A DNA stretch of 64,000 nt. Source: an uncultured Chloroflexus sp. Lineage in GTDB: Bacteria > Chloroflexota > Chloroflexia > Chloroflexales > Chloroflexaceae. Below, one piece after another: positions 27,810 to 36,944 of this stretch. Position 1 is the first letter of the stretch. Every line of letters begins with the position of its first letter. Made by a program: the position numbers and the translations under genes. The stretch is taken from positions 1-64,000 of the forward strand of contig NZ_CAKZNK010000100.1 in the NCBI RefSeq assembly GCF_937129525.1, in the 5' to 3' direction. The notes under the pieces were generated by a model that was not told where the DNA came from, searched no databases, and saw nothing but the letters and a program-made list of their open reading frames with translations.

Positions 27810-28166
27810 TACTGGAGCCAGTGTTATTAGCGATCAGGGAAGTGATGCGCAGACGCTACCGGAGCGATCTGGCATAGCGGTGTTGCGCGCGATTGTCGCG
27901 CGCAACAGTTACCGAACAATAGAATGTGGGTAGTAGTGAATTCTGGTAACGCCTGGCATCCTACGATATACACCTGAGCTAATACCTTCAGCGTATAGTT
28001 GCGATCTTCTGTCATTTCACCCATATCGTGTGGGAGGAAAAGGCTTTTCCAGTTGCCTGATCCCTTTTATCTTTTGCGGCCCAATGGAATCCAATCAGCA
28101 AGCAACCGGATCGCTACAGGATCGTTCCCGGCAACACAACCAAAGACAATACGTAAAGGCACCGAT
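27810..28166. other. 357-bp intergenic region
   Basis: It holds a strong hairpin at 27881-27907 and then an AT-richer segment that probably contains the promoter of the SAF-domain oxidoreductase gene. The open frame from 27999 into that gene lacks a ribosome-binding site at its first ATG and the extra residues are not family-like. No other gene is seen. Confidence 0.5.
27881..27907 (+). terminator. Hairpin after the epimerase gene
   Basis: TGTTGCGCGCGA (27881-27892) and TCGCGCGCAACA (27896-27907) pair perfectly over 12 bp around a TTG loop. No T-run follows, so it may be a Rho-assisted or simple stabilising hairpin. It marks the end of the first six genes of the nucleotide-sugar cluster. Confidence 0.55.
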
Positions 28167-29489
28167 ATGATACTCGTTGATACCGCACTGGTTCGCGCTG
28201 AAGCCGAAGGGCGCCCGATTCGGGTTGGCATGGTTGGCGCCGGTTTCATGGCGCGGGGGATCGCGCTCCAGATTATTCGCTACACTCAGGGCATGCGGCT
28301 CGTAGCGATTGCCAACCGCACACTTGACCGGGCGATTCAGGCCTACACCGAAGCAGATGTGCCGGTCGAGGCAATTCGCCGCGTTGACTCGACTACGGCG
28401 CTCGATGCTGCCCTCACCGCCGGCGCGCCGGCAGTGACCGACGATGCCTTACTCCTCTGCGCTGCCGATGGGATCGATGTCATCCTGGAGGTGACCGGCG
28501 CGGTAGAATTTGGCGCGCAGGTGGCATTAGCTGCCATGCGTCATGGCAAACATGTCGTGACAATGAATGCTGAACTTGACGGCACTCTCGGCGCTATCTT
28601 GCAGGTGTATGCCCGCCGCCACAGCGTCATCTTCACCCTCTCTGATGGCGATCAGCCTGGCGTGACGATGAACCTCTATCGCTTTGTGCGCGGGTTGGGG
28701 GTGAAGCCGGTGCTGTGCGGCAATATTAAGGGCTTGCATGACCCGTACCGTAATCCGACCACCCAGGCTAACTTCGCCCGTCAGTGGGGGCAAAATCCGT
28801 ATATGGTGACCAGCTTCGCCGATGGCACCAAAATCTCGTTCGAGCAGGCGGTTGTGGCCAATGCTACCGGTATGCGGGTAGCGCGTCGCGGTATGTTCGG
28901 GCCAACGGTGCCTTCTGGAACGCCGCTGTCTGACGTTGTGCATCAACTCTATCCGCTGGAAGAACTACTCTCTGGGCCTGGCATCGTTGATTACGTCGTT
29001 GGCGCCACGCCAGGGCCGGGAGTGTTTGTGCTCGGCACTCACGATCATCCGCGCATGCAACACTATCTCCATCTGTACAAGCTTGGTCAAGGGCCGCTCT
29101 ACCTCTTCTATACCCCTTATCACCTCTGCCACTTTGAAGTGCCGAACTCGATTGCGCGGGCAGCTCTGTTTGGCGATACCGTACTGGCAGCGGCTGGCCG
29201 ACCTGCAGTCGAAGTTATTACTGCTGCTAAGACCGATCTCAAGGCCGGGCAAGTTATCGACGGTCTTGGCGGATACATGACCTACGGACTGGCCGAGAAT
29301 GCTGATGTCGTCCAGGCTGAACGTCTGCTGCCAATCGGGTTGGCCGAAGGCTGCACCCTGCTCCGCGATATTCCCAAAGACGGGATCATCACTTACGCTG
29401 ATGTTCGTCTGCCAGCCGGGCGGCTGAGTGATCAGTTGCGTGCCGAGCAAGATGCAATGTTCTGGGGCAGTCAGGCCCATGCCGATTAA
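28167..29489 (+). CDS. NAD(P)-dependent oxidoreductase with C-terminal SAF domain (homoserine-dehydrogenase-like)
   Basis: The 440-residue protein has a Rossmann motif GMVGAGFMARGI near residue 22, the conserved LEVTGAVEFGAQVALAAMRHGKHV, a central substrate domain and a C-terminal SAF-like segment (GLAEGCTLLRDIPKDGIITY). It belongs to the group once annotated as 'predicted homoserine dehydrogenase' (COG4091), several of which sit in sugar clusters. The real substrate is unknown. AAAGG seven bases before the ATG at 28167 fixes the start. Its position after the CDP-sugar genes suggests reduction of a keto-sugar or of its precursor. Confidence 0.8.
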   Translation: MILVDTALVRAEAEGRPIRVGMVGAGFMARGIALQIIRYTQGMRLVAIANRTLDRAIQAYTEADVPVEAIRRVDSTTALDAALTAGAPAVTDDALLLCAADGIDVILEVTGAVEFGAQVALAAMRHGKHVVTMNAELDGTLGAILQVYARRHSVIFTLSDGDQPGVTMNLYRFVRGLGVKPVLCGNIKGLHDPYRNPTTQANFARQWGQNPYMVTSFADGTKISFEQAVVANATGMRVARRGMFGPTVPSGTPLSDVVHQLYPLEELLSGPGIVDYVVGATPGPGVFVLGTHDHPRMQHYLHLYKLGQGPLYLFYTPYHLCHFEVPNSIARAALFGDTVLAAAGRPAVEVITAAKTDLKAGQVIDGLGGYMTYGLAENADVVQAERLLPIGLAEGCTLLRDIPKDGIITYADVRLPAGRLSDQLRAEQDAMFWGSQAHAD

Positions 29490-29754
29490 GGCCGGGCGCG
29501 GTGCCGTACCCCGGTTGCCGCGCCATCAGTCTCGCTATGCCCTGCACGCACTGAGCAGGTCTGCCCATCACCACACTATTTCTGCCGGTCGCCATATCTT
29601 TAGTTCTGAATAGTTGAAATTGTTGGCTCGATACATCCACTCGTTCCTCCCGCGCGTAAAGAGAGATGAAGCCGGAAATTGTGCAAGAAGTTTGCAAATA
29701 GCTGCCAATTCCGGTGCAAGAGGAACCGTTTATATCAGTAGGGAGGAATGTTCC

Positions 29755-30543
29755 GTGATTCGCAAGCTGTCGATTGCTCTCACTGCGGCTCTGTTGTTCG
29801 CTTTGCTGGTTGTGCCGGCTGCCTTCGCCCAGAGTGGTTCGGCCAAGGTTCGTGTCATTCACGCTTCACCCGACGCGCCGGCGGTTGATGTCTTTGTTAA
29901 CGGCAATGCCGCTCTGACCAATGTTGGCTTCTTTGCTGCCAGCCCCTACCTCGATCTGCCGGCGGGAACATACCGGGTGCAGGTGGCGCCAACGGGTGCT
30001 GGCGCAGGTTCAGCGGTGATCGATGCCAATGTGACAATCGAAGCTGGCCGCGCTTATACGATTGCAGCGGTTGGCCCGGTAGCCAGCATTCGCCCACAGG
30101 TGATCGTTGACGATCTGAGTGCGCCTGCGGCTGGCAAGGCAAAGGTGCGTGTCTATCACTTCTCGCCTGATGCGCCGGCGGTTGATGTGAAGCTGGCGAG
30201 TGGCGCTACGCTGATTAGCAATCTGGCTTTCCCCGATGCGAGCGGCTATCTTGAGGTTGACGCCGGCACGTATGATCTTCAGGTGACTCCGGCTGGTGGC
30301 AGCGCGGTAGTGATCGATCTGCCAGGCACACGCGTGGACGCCGGCCAAATCTACAGCGTCTTTGCTACGAATTTTGTAGCCAGCATCACACCGCAGCTTG
30401 CGGTGACCGCGCCGGCGACCACTGCGGCGCCGGCGGCACTGCCAACGACCAGTGGTGAAACATTACCGCTGGCGGCGCTCGCTCTGATGGCGCTGGCGCT
30501 GGTTGCGCTCGGTGGAATGGTGATGCGCCGCAGCCTGCGGTAA
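29755..30543 (+). CDS. Secreted protein with two DUF4397 repeats and an LPxT-like C-terminal anchor
   Basis: The 262-residue protein starts at a GTG at 29755, eight bases after GGAGG. It has a signal peptide ending PAAFAQS, then two repeats of about 95 residues, each opening VRVIHASPDAPAVDVFVNG or VRVYHFSPDAPAVDVKLASG, the DUF4397 pattern. The C-terminus is LPTTSGE, a hydrophobic segment and an Arg-rich tail (MRRSLR), the layout of a cell-wall sorting signal. A strong terminator follows. The function of DUF4397 domains is not known; an extracellular structural or binding role is likely. Confidence 0.85.
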   Translation: MIRKLSIALTAALLFALLVVPAAFAQSGSAKVRVIHASPDAPAVDVFVNGNAALTNVGFFAASPYLDLPAGTYRVQVAPTGAGAGSAVIDANVTIEAGRAYTIAAVGPVASIRPQVIVDDLSAPAAGKAKVRVYHFSPDAPAVDVKLASGATLISNLAFPDASGYLEVDAGTYDLQVTPAGGSAVVIDLPGTRVDAGQIYSVFATNFVASITPQLAVTAPATTAAPAALPTTSGETLPLAALALMALALVALGGMVMRRSLR

Positions 30544-30560
30544 GCACCGTTGACGTTCGC

Positions 30561-30597
30561 GGGGTGACTGCAAGGCAGTCACCCCGTTTATTTTGGT
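30561..30597 (+). terminator. Rho-independent terminator after the DUF4397 gene
   Basis: GGGGTGACTGC (30561-30571) pairs with GCAGTCACCCC (30575-30585) around a three-base loop and is followed by GTTTATTTTGG. It begins 17 bases after the stop codon. Confidence 0.85.
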
Positions 30598-30692
30598 TGG
30601 TTGCAAGGAAATGCGCGCAAGGGCTGTGGATAGATGTAGTTCTATCGACAGAACCTTAAAGCCCTCCTGGCGGCTTCTAGCCATTAAAACTT

Positions 30693-31079
30693 CTACACGG
30701 TTAGCGCCAGGATCAGCGCGCCGATGCAAAGGGCTACACCTGTCAGTGCGAGGTGGGCGTATCCGAGTATCAGTCCTGTCAATGCCAGACCGCCGCCGCT
30801 GATCGCGCCATTGCTGCGTTTCACTGCGCCATGACCTAGATGCCCACAGATGATGGCCGGCACTGCCAGCAACAACGGGACGAAGAAGAGTATCCAGGCG
30901 ACAATTCCACAGACCAGGCTGGCAATTGCCAGGCGGCTATTCTGCGCCGGCATCACCGGTATCGTCGTCTCTACCGCCGGGGCTGGTTGCCAGGCGACAA
31001 CGGCTAATGCTTGACCGCAAACAGGACAGAATCGTTCGGTACCAGTAATGATATGCTTGCAGGTAGGGCACTGTTGCAC
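30693..31079 (-). CDS. Zinc-ribbon and DUF4190 membrane protein
   Basis: The 128-residue protein has an N-terminal zinc ribbon (CPTCKHIITGTERFCPVCGQ), a short linker and two hydrophobic segments with the DUF4190 pattern NSRLAIASLVCGIVAWILFF and AISGGGLALTGLILGY. Such proteins are common and of unknown function. The gene lies 88 bases downstream of trpC on the same strand. Confidence 0.8.
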   Translation of the reverse strand: MQQCPTCKHIITGTERFCPVCGQALAVVAWQPAPAVETTIPVMPAQNSRLAIASLVCGIVAWILFFVPLLLAVPAIICGHLGHGAVKRSNGAISGGGLALTGLILGYAHLALTGVALCIGALILALTV

Positions 31080-31167
31080 AACAGACCTTCCTTGATGTCA
31101 GACAGCAAGATCCAAAGTTACTGTCAGGTTTTTTTGATCCGATACCTTCCTGCGTTGGCTCGTCCGC

Positions 31168-31980
31168 TCAAGCGTTCGCCAATGCCCGCGCGTGTGCGCC
31201 AATGTCAGGAGCTGTAACCAATGCCTCGCCAACCAGAATAGCATCGGCGCCGTAAGCACGCACTTCAGCCACATGTTCGGGCGAGAAGATTCCGCTCTCG
31301 CTTACCAGCAGTGGACGTTGCGGCTCAGCAGGCAGGCGTTCGGCAATCGCTTTGGTCGTCGTTCGATCGGTCAAAAACCGGTGCAAATCGCGATTATTGA
31401 CGCCGATGATCGGCGGTTGCAGGCGTAGCGTTCGTTCCAGTTCAGCAGTGGTATGCACCTCGATCAATGCCTGCATCCCAAGTTCACCGGTAAGCGCAAA
31501 GAGTTCGGCCAGAGTCAGATCATCGAGCGCTGCCACGATGAGCAAGATCGCGTCGGCGCCGTAAGCGCGGGCCTCGTATACCTGATACGGGTCGATGATG
31601 AAATCTTTGCGCAGCAGTGGCGTTCCGCTTGCTTCTACCTCTGGCAAAGCGCGGATGCCGGCCAGATAGGTCAGACTGCCCTGGAAGAAGCGTTGATCGG
31701 TCAGCACCGAGATTGCGGCAGCGCCATTGGCGACATACGCGCGCGCCAGGGCCAGATGATCGAAATTAGCCAGCAAGACACCGCGGCTAGGTGAAGCTTT
31801 CTTCACTTCAGCGATCAGCGCAGTTGCCGGCGCTCGGCGCAGCGCCGCCGCAAAATCACGCGCTGGCGGAGCGCGGTGAATCTTGTCCTGGAGTGCCGCA
31901 AGCGGAATCTTTGCCTGCTGGCGACGCACTTCGATCCGTTTGTGGGCCAGTATTTGTTCCAGAATGGTTGATTCGCTCAT
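31168..31980 (-). CDS. trpC: Indole-3-glycerol phosphate synthase
   Basis: The 270-residue TIM-barrel enzyme catalyses ring closure to indole-3-glycerol phosphate in tryptophan synthesis. It shows LIAEVKKASPSRGVL with the catalytic Lys, LTDQRFFQGSLTYL, PLLRKDFIIDPYQVYEARAYGADAILLI, IGVNNRDL and VSESGI. The start at 31980 gives the usual N-terminus MSESTILEQILAHKRIEV; the open frame to 32010 adds ten residues without support. No other trp gene is nearby. Confidence 0.94.
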   Translation of the reverse strand: MSESTILEQILAHKRIEVRRQQAKIPLAALQDKIHRAPPARDFAAALRRAPATALIAEVKKASPSRGVLLANFDHLALARAYVANGAAAISVLTDQRFFQGSLTYLAGIRALPEVEASGTPLLRKDFIIDPYQVYEARAYGADAILLIVAALDDLTLAELFALTGELGMQALIEVHTTAELERTLRLQPPIIGVNNRDLHRFLTDRTTTKAIAERLPAEPQRPLLVSESGIFSPEHVAEVRAYGADAILVGEALVTAPDIGAHARALANA

Positions 31981-32181
31981 AGATATTCTCTGACGGGGCA
32001 GAATGAACAATTGCTATTGTAACGAGGGCTGTGGCAGGTTGCAAGACCGTCAGGGCGAACGTGAACAGTGGAACGTTCGCTGCTCTAACGAATTGTCCTG
32101 GCGAGTTTGTGAGCGACAACGTAAACGTTGCGCATCAGTTGCATTCCGTCACGACGCGTTTTATTGACCTCTGGCCGGCGC

Positions 32182-34644
32182 TTACCGCTCCACCAGCGTG
32201 GCAATTGTCACGCCATCGCCGCCATCGCGTCCACCGCTGCTGAATGATGTTACCAGCGGATGCGTAGCCAGTATATCGCGCACAATCTGGCGTAGCGCGC
32301 CGGTGCCTTTGCCGTGAATCAGGCGAACCTGGCGGAGACCGGCCAGATAGGCCTCGTTAAGGTAGCGGTCGAGGCGGTCGCTCACTTCGGCAGCGCGCCA
32401 ACCACGCATATCGAAGCTCATCGACACGTCAGCGACGGCAGGCAATGTGACACTGCGTTCGGGTGGCGTATAACGGCGCTCATCTTCCACTTTTGCTTTG
32501 ACGCGCTTCAGTTCGGCCAGCTTCACCGTCATCCGAAACCCACCTACCTGCACAGTAGCGGTGTCGTCTTCTTCATCAATCGCCACAATCTCGCCGTTGA
32601 GACCGATTGACGTTACCTGTACCGGGTCGCCCACCTGCAACGGACGTTCAGCGGGGGGGGGCGGGGTGGCCGGCGCATGCTTTTGGCGCAAACGTTCGGT
32701 CACCTGTTGCGCCTGCTCGGTGGCGGCGGCCAGGCGTTTTTCGGCTTCTTCCAGCCACTGCCGCGAGATGTTCACCGAGCGGTATTCTTCGCGTAACCGG
32801 CGCAACTGCTGGCGCGCTTCGCGTAGTTCGGCTTCAATCTCCTGACGGGCAGCGACCAGGGCCGCTTCCCGTTCGGCGGCAAAGGCCTGCTGTTCGGCGG
32901 CCAGTCGATTGCGGTACTTTTCAGCGTCGGCGCGCAGCTCTTCGGCTCGTTGCAATGCCGCCGCTGCCGCATCGCGCTCGCGCTGGATCCCAGCCAGCAG
33001 GTCTTCGACTTGCGCCTCTTTGCGGTCGATAAACGAACGCGCCTGCTCAATCAATGCCGGATCCAGCCCCAGGCGCGCGGCAATGGCCAGCGCGTTCGAG
33101 CGGCCAGGGATGCCGATACTCAAACGGTACGTCGGCGCCAGAGTCTCGACATCAAATTCGACCGAAGCGTTTTGCACACCCGGCGTTGAGTAGGCAAATG
33201 CCTTCAGCTCGGCGTAATGGGTGGTGGCTACCGCGAGCACACCTAGTTCTAACAGCCGTCCGATAATTGCCCGCGCCAAAGCCGCGCCCTCAACCGGATC
33301 AGTTCCAGCGCCCAGTTCGTCAAACAGCACTAGCGCTGCCGGTCGGCGATAGTCAAAGAGCGCTTGATCATCGGCCACCGGTGGCAGATCTTGCGCCGCC
33401 GTCAACGTCTGCAAGACCCGGATAATATTCGCCATATGCGAAGAGAAGGTGCTCAGGCTCTGTTCGATGCTCTGCTCGTCGCCGATGTCGGCGAAAATAT
33501 ACAGAAATACCGGCAGCCGAGAGGGCTGGTCGGCTGGTATCTGCATTCCAGCCTGCGCCATCAGAGCCAGCAGGCCGGTCGTTTTGAGTGCCACCGTCTT
33601 GCCGCCGGTATTGGGACCGGTAATTAAGAGGACAGAAAACTCGCCACCCAACCAGATATCAATGGGCACGACCGTCTCGGCTGGCAAGAGTGGGTGGCGG
33701 GCGCGTGTCAGGCGCAGTGGCGGTTCAACCGGTGGCGGATCGTCGGGTCGCCAATCGACGATCTCCGGGGCAATACTGCGGGTAGCGATTGCATAGCGGG
33801 CCATAGCGAAAGCCAGATCGATTGCAGCCAGCAGGTTGACAGCGCTTGTAATTGCGCTCACCGCCGCCCCCACCTGATCTGATAGCTCGCCCAAAATGCG
33901 CTGCACCTCTTCCGCTTCAGCGGATTGCAACTCGCGCCAGCGATTATTCAGTTCGACGATTGCCATCGGCTCGATGTAGAGGGTTGCGCCTGAACCCGAC
34001 TGGTCATGCACGAGGCCGCGCACTTCACGTCGATGGCTGGCTTTGACCGGGATGACGTAGCGACCATTCCGCACGGTGATGATCGGCTCTTGCAGCGCAT
34101 CGGCCAGCGCGCTGGAGTGGATCATACTCTGCAATCGCTCTTGCAAGCGATTGAACGCAATGCGTACCTCGTGTCGCAGGCGGGCCAGCGTCGGGCTGGC
34201 GCTATCCAGCACCTGTCCATCATCAGCGATGGCTCGCTCAATAGCCTCGATCAGGTGAGGCAGGGCGGGTAGACTGCTTCCTAGCTCAATGAGATGCGGG
34301 AAGCGCGCGTCGAGCCGGCCAAGACGCTGGCGCAACAGAACGGCACTTTGCAAGGTTGCTGCGATGTCACGCAGTGTTGTGCCATCAAGGATGCCACCCC
34401 GCGCCGCGTGTTGCGCGGCCCGGCGAACGTCACGTGCCCCGCCGATGCTGATCTCCGGCCACTCTTCCAGCAGCAGACGCGACTCGGCGGTAAGGGCCTG
34501 GCGCCGGCGCACCTCAGCCAGATCGGTGGCCGGAGTCAGACTTAAAGCCAGTTCACGCGCCGCTGAAAACGCAGTATGACGGGCCAGACGCTCGCGAATG
34601 GCGTCGAACTCGAGCGTGTGCAGGGATGATTCCGGGATAGACAT
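32182..34644 (-). CDS. mutS2: MutS2 family ATPase/endonuclease
   Basis: The 820-residue protein has the MutS core without the mismatch-recognition domain, Walker A GPNTGGKTVALKT, Walker B LVLFDELGAGTDPVEG, a long Glu/Arg/Ala coiled coil after the ATPase, and a C-terminal Smr nuclease domain (DMRGWRAAEVSDRLDRYL ... IHGKGTGALR). MutS2 proteins suppress recombination or act on collided ribosomes in other bacteria. A run of nine C on the coding strand lies in the linker before the Smr domain. It follows the cvpA-like gene on the same strand. Confidence 0.93.
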   Translation of the reverse strand: MSIPESSLHTLEFDAIRERLARHTAFSAARELALSLTPATDLAEVRRRQALTAESRLLLEEWPEISIGGARDVRRAAQHAARGGILDGTTLRDIAATLQSAVLLRQRLGRLDARFPHLIELGSSLPALPHLIEAIERAIADDGQVLDSASPTLARLRHEVRIAFNRLQERLQSMIHSSALADALQEPIITVRNGRYVIPVKASHRREVRGLVHDQSGSGATLYIEPMAIVELNNRWRELQSAEAEEVQRILGELSDQVGAAVSAITSAVNLLAAIDLAFAMARYAIATRSIAPEIVDWRPDDPPPVEPPLRLTRARHPLLPAETVVPIDIWLGGEFSVLLITGPNTGGKTVALKTTGLLALMAQAGMQIPADQPSRLPVFLYIFADIGDEQSIEQSLSTFSSHMANIIRVLQTLTAAQDLPPVADDQALFDYRRPAALVLFDELGAGTDPVEGAALARAIIGRLLELGVLAVATTHYAELKAFAYSTPGVQNASVEFDVETLAPTYRLSIGIPGRSNALAIAARLGLDPALIEQARSFIDRKEAQVEDLLAGIQRERDAAAAALQRAEELRADAEKYRNRLAAEQQAFAAEREAALVAARQEIEAELREARQQLRRLREEYRSVNISRQWLEEAEKRLAAATEQAQQVTERLRQKHAPATPPPPAERPLQVGDPVQVTSIGLNGEIVAIDEEDDTATVQVGGFRMTVKLAELKRVKAKVEDERRYTPPERSVTLPAVADVSMSFDMRGWRAAEVSDRLDRYLNEAYLAGLRQVRLIHGKGTGALRQIVRDILATHPLVTSFSSGGRDGGDGVTIATLVER

Positions 34645-34723
34645 ACTCGTACCGTTTAAACCAATGGTTGCCTCGCTCAGCCTACCACCAGTGCGCGGGT
34701 GTTGTCATCAGCCGGAAGGTTGA

Positions 34724-35275
34724 TCACTGTACCTTAAAAATAATGCGCGCGGCGTCAGGGAGCACCGGGTCTACTAAGTCGTACAGGCCAGGCAAGACAG
34801 CATTGGCGAAAAAACGCAACATCAATGAGGTGCCGATCTGGCCGCCGAGCCAGCGCGTTATCGGATACTCGATATTGGCAAAACCACGCACAATAAAGAG
34901 ATTCCAGAGCAGCACTGCGGCCAATCCAAGCGCCAGACCGCCGATGATAAGGCCGAGCGCAGCGCCGATGATCCGATCAATCATTTCAAAGTGGTGTGGT
35001 ATTTGCGCGTAGCGGAAGGTGTAGATACCGACAAATGTCAGCACGATGAAACAAAGCAGGTGAATAAGCGCGAAAGCTACATATTGACTGACGAAGCGCT
35101 CGCCGCCCAATTCGCGCACGAAGACGTTAGCCAGGCTCTGGTAGTACAGACTGGCCAGGACGGTACTGAGGTAGAACGAGAGGATGATCAGTAGAATCCG
35201 CACTGTTCCCTGAAAAAAACCTGCCGCTAGCGCGCCGAAGAAGAGCACAACGAAGAGGAAGTCTATGACGTTCAT
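34724..35275 (-). CDS. CvpA-family membrane protein
   Basis: The 183-residue protein begins MNVIDFLFVVLFFGALAAGF and has four hydrophobic segments, with RIIGAALGLIIGGLALGL in the third. This matches the CvpA (colicin V production) family, whose role is poorly known. The start is placed at the ATG at 35275 because GGGAG lies ten bases upstream; the TTG at 35284 would be too close. MutS2 genes are often next to cvpA-like genes, as here. Confidence 0.82.
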   Translation of the reverse strand: MNVIDFLFVVLFFGALAAGFFQGTVRILLIILSFYLSTVLASLYYQSLANVFVRELGGERFVSQYVAFALIHLLCFIVLTFVGIYTFRYAQIPHHFEMIDRIIGAALGLIIGGLALGLAAVLLWNLFIVRGFANIEYPITRWLGGQIGTSLMLRFFANAVLPGLYDLVDPVLPDAARIIFKVQ

Positions 35276-35477
35276 AATAACCAATCTCCCGGCGCAAACA
35301 TTCTCAATCTTAAGACAGATCCGTAAGTTACCTGATTATAGCATACTGGTTCTGCTGAAACGTGCATCGTTGGGGTAATGCATGTGTTTTGTAAGGTTGT
35401 TGAAACCGGAAGGATCGCTTCTTCGCCTGTCTCGCAACGCAATTCAACCCCGCTAATGTCTGAATGAGGTTTGCATC

Positions 35478-36824
35478 ATGACCAGTACCAGTACTTCTCG
35501 TCTTGCCACAGTTGCGTCTGAACGCTCCGCCGCAGATCCGGCCACAATGGCGCCATTGTTACCCTCTGAAGCGCGCCGCGGCATGATCATCTCAATCTGG
35601 GAAGGCGCCATCGCCAATGTTCATATCAGTATTACCGGGGCCGTCGGCGGCAGTGTTTTTCTCAGCGGCTTTGCGCTGTTACTTGGCGCAAACAATTTTC
35701 AGCTTGGCTTGCTGGCAGCGCTGCCGTTTATCGGTCAGCTCTTTCAGTTTCTCAGCGCCTATCTTGAAGCGCGGTTTGCCAACCGACGCGCGATAGTGCT
35801 CTACTCGGCGCTGGTCGGTCGGCTGGTGTGGGCCTTGTTGCTCTGTCTGCCGTTTACCGGTTGGCCATCGGCGTGGCAACTGACCATCTTCTTCATCGCG
35901 CTCGGTTTTTCCTACGGTCTTAACGGTATGGCGGGCAATGCCTGGATAAGCTGGATGAGCGATCTGGTGCCGGCCAACCGGCGGGGCAGTTATTTCGGTG
36001 TTCGCAATACTGTCGGTGGGATCTCGGCTATGATCAGTGTCTTTGCCGCCGGTCTCGCGCTTGACCATTTTCGCGCCAGAGGCGCTGAAGCGCAAGGTTA
36101 TGCGCTCATCTTTGGGGTAGCAGCACTGGCCGCATTTGGCGCAGCCTGGTTGATTGCGCGTCAACCAGAACCACCTCTCACCCCTCGTCCCTGGAACGGG
36201 ATGAGTTCGTTGTTGTTGGATCCGTTACGCAATCCTTCATTTCTGCACTTTACCGTGCTGTCTACCGCCTGGGCACTGGTTACCGGTATCGCGGCGCCTT
36301 TTTTCAACGCCTACGGCTTGACCGCGCTTCAGCTTGATTTTTCACTGCTGGCGTTGACCGGTGTTGTAACCAGTGCAGTTGCGCTCTTCTTTTCACCGCT
36401 GGTTGGCTGGCTGATGGATCGCTACGGTTACCGTCCGGTGATCACCGCGTGTGTGCTTGGAACCGTACCGTTGCCATTGGGCTGGATCCTCTCTACTCCT
36501 GACAATATTGTGCCGCTCTGGTTAACCTCGATCTTTTCTGGCGTCTTCTGGCCGGGTGTCAATCAAGGGTTGGGCAATTTGTTGATGGAGCGGGCGCCGG
36601 TCGCTCAACGCGGCGCAGCAGTGGCGATCTACAGCCTGATCACCGGTCTTGGCACGTTGGTCGCATCCCTGGTTGGTGGCGCATTAGGTCAGGCTGCTGC
36701 CGGCGTGACGCTGATGGTAGGGCCGGTGGCATTGCAGGGGCTGGCAGTGCTTTTCGCGATGACGATGATAGGCCGTATCGTGATGGTAGGTATGTTCTGG
36801 CGTGTGCTGAGAAACCCGGCTTGA
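35478..36824 (+). CDS. Major facilitator superfamily transporter
   Basis: The 448-residue protein has about twelve membrane segments in two halves. The first half includes a loop with SDLVPANRRGSYFGVRNTVGG, a typical MFS A-like loop, and the second has LVGWLMDRYGYRPVI. No substrate can be inferred. GAGG lies eight bases before the ATG. It stands alone, converging on the polysaccharide operon. Confidence 0.86.
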   Translation: MTSTSTSRLATVASERSAADPATMAPLLPSEARRGMIISIWEGAIANVHISITGAVGGSVFLSGFALLLGANNFQLGLLAALPFIGQLFQFLSAYLEARFANRRAIVLYSALVGRLVWALLLCLPFTGWPSAWQLTIFFIALGFSYGLNGMAGNAWISWMSDLVPANRRGSYFGVRNTVGGISAMISVFAAGLALDHFRARGAEAQGYALIFGVAALAAFGAAWLIARQPEPPLTPRPWNGMSSLLLDPLRNPSFLHFTVLSTAWALVTGIAAPFFNAYGLTALQLDFSLLALTGVVTSAVALFFSPLVGWLMDRYGYRPVITACVLGTVPLPLGWILSTPDNIVPLWLTSIFSGVFWPGVNQGLGNLLMERAPVAQRGAAVAIYSLITGLGTLVASLVGGALGQAAAGVTLMVGPVALQGLAVLFAMTMIGRIVMVGMFWRVLRNPA

Positions 36825-36944
36825 GCGGGCATGAAGTGCTGTGAGCGAGACACTGATAGTTAGAGTCGGAAAGATTGACGGCGCTCTGCGCGACAATGCT
36901 GAGAGTCTACAGCGCGATGGTAGGCATGGTTTGCCTCGCTGTAG

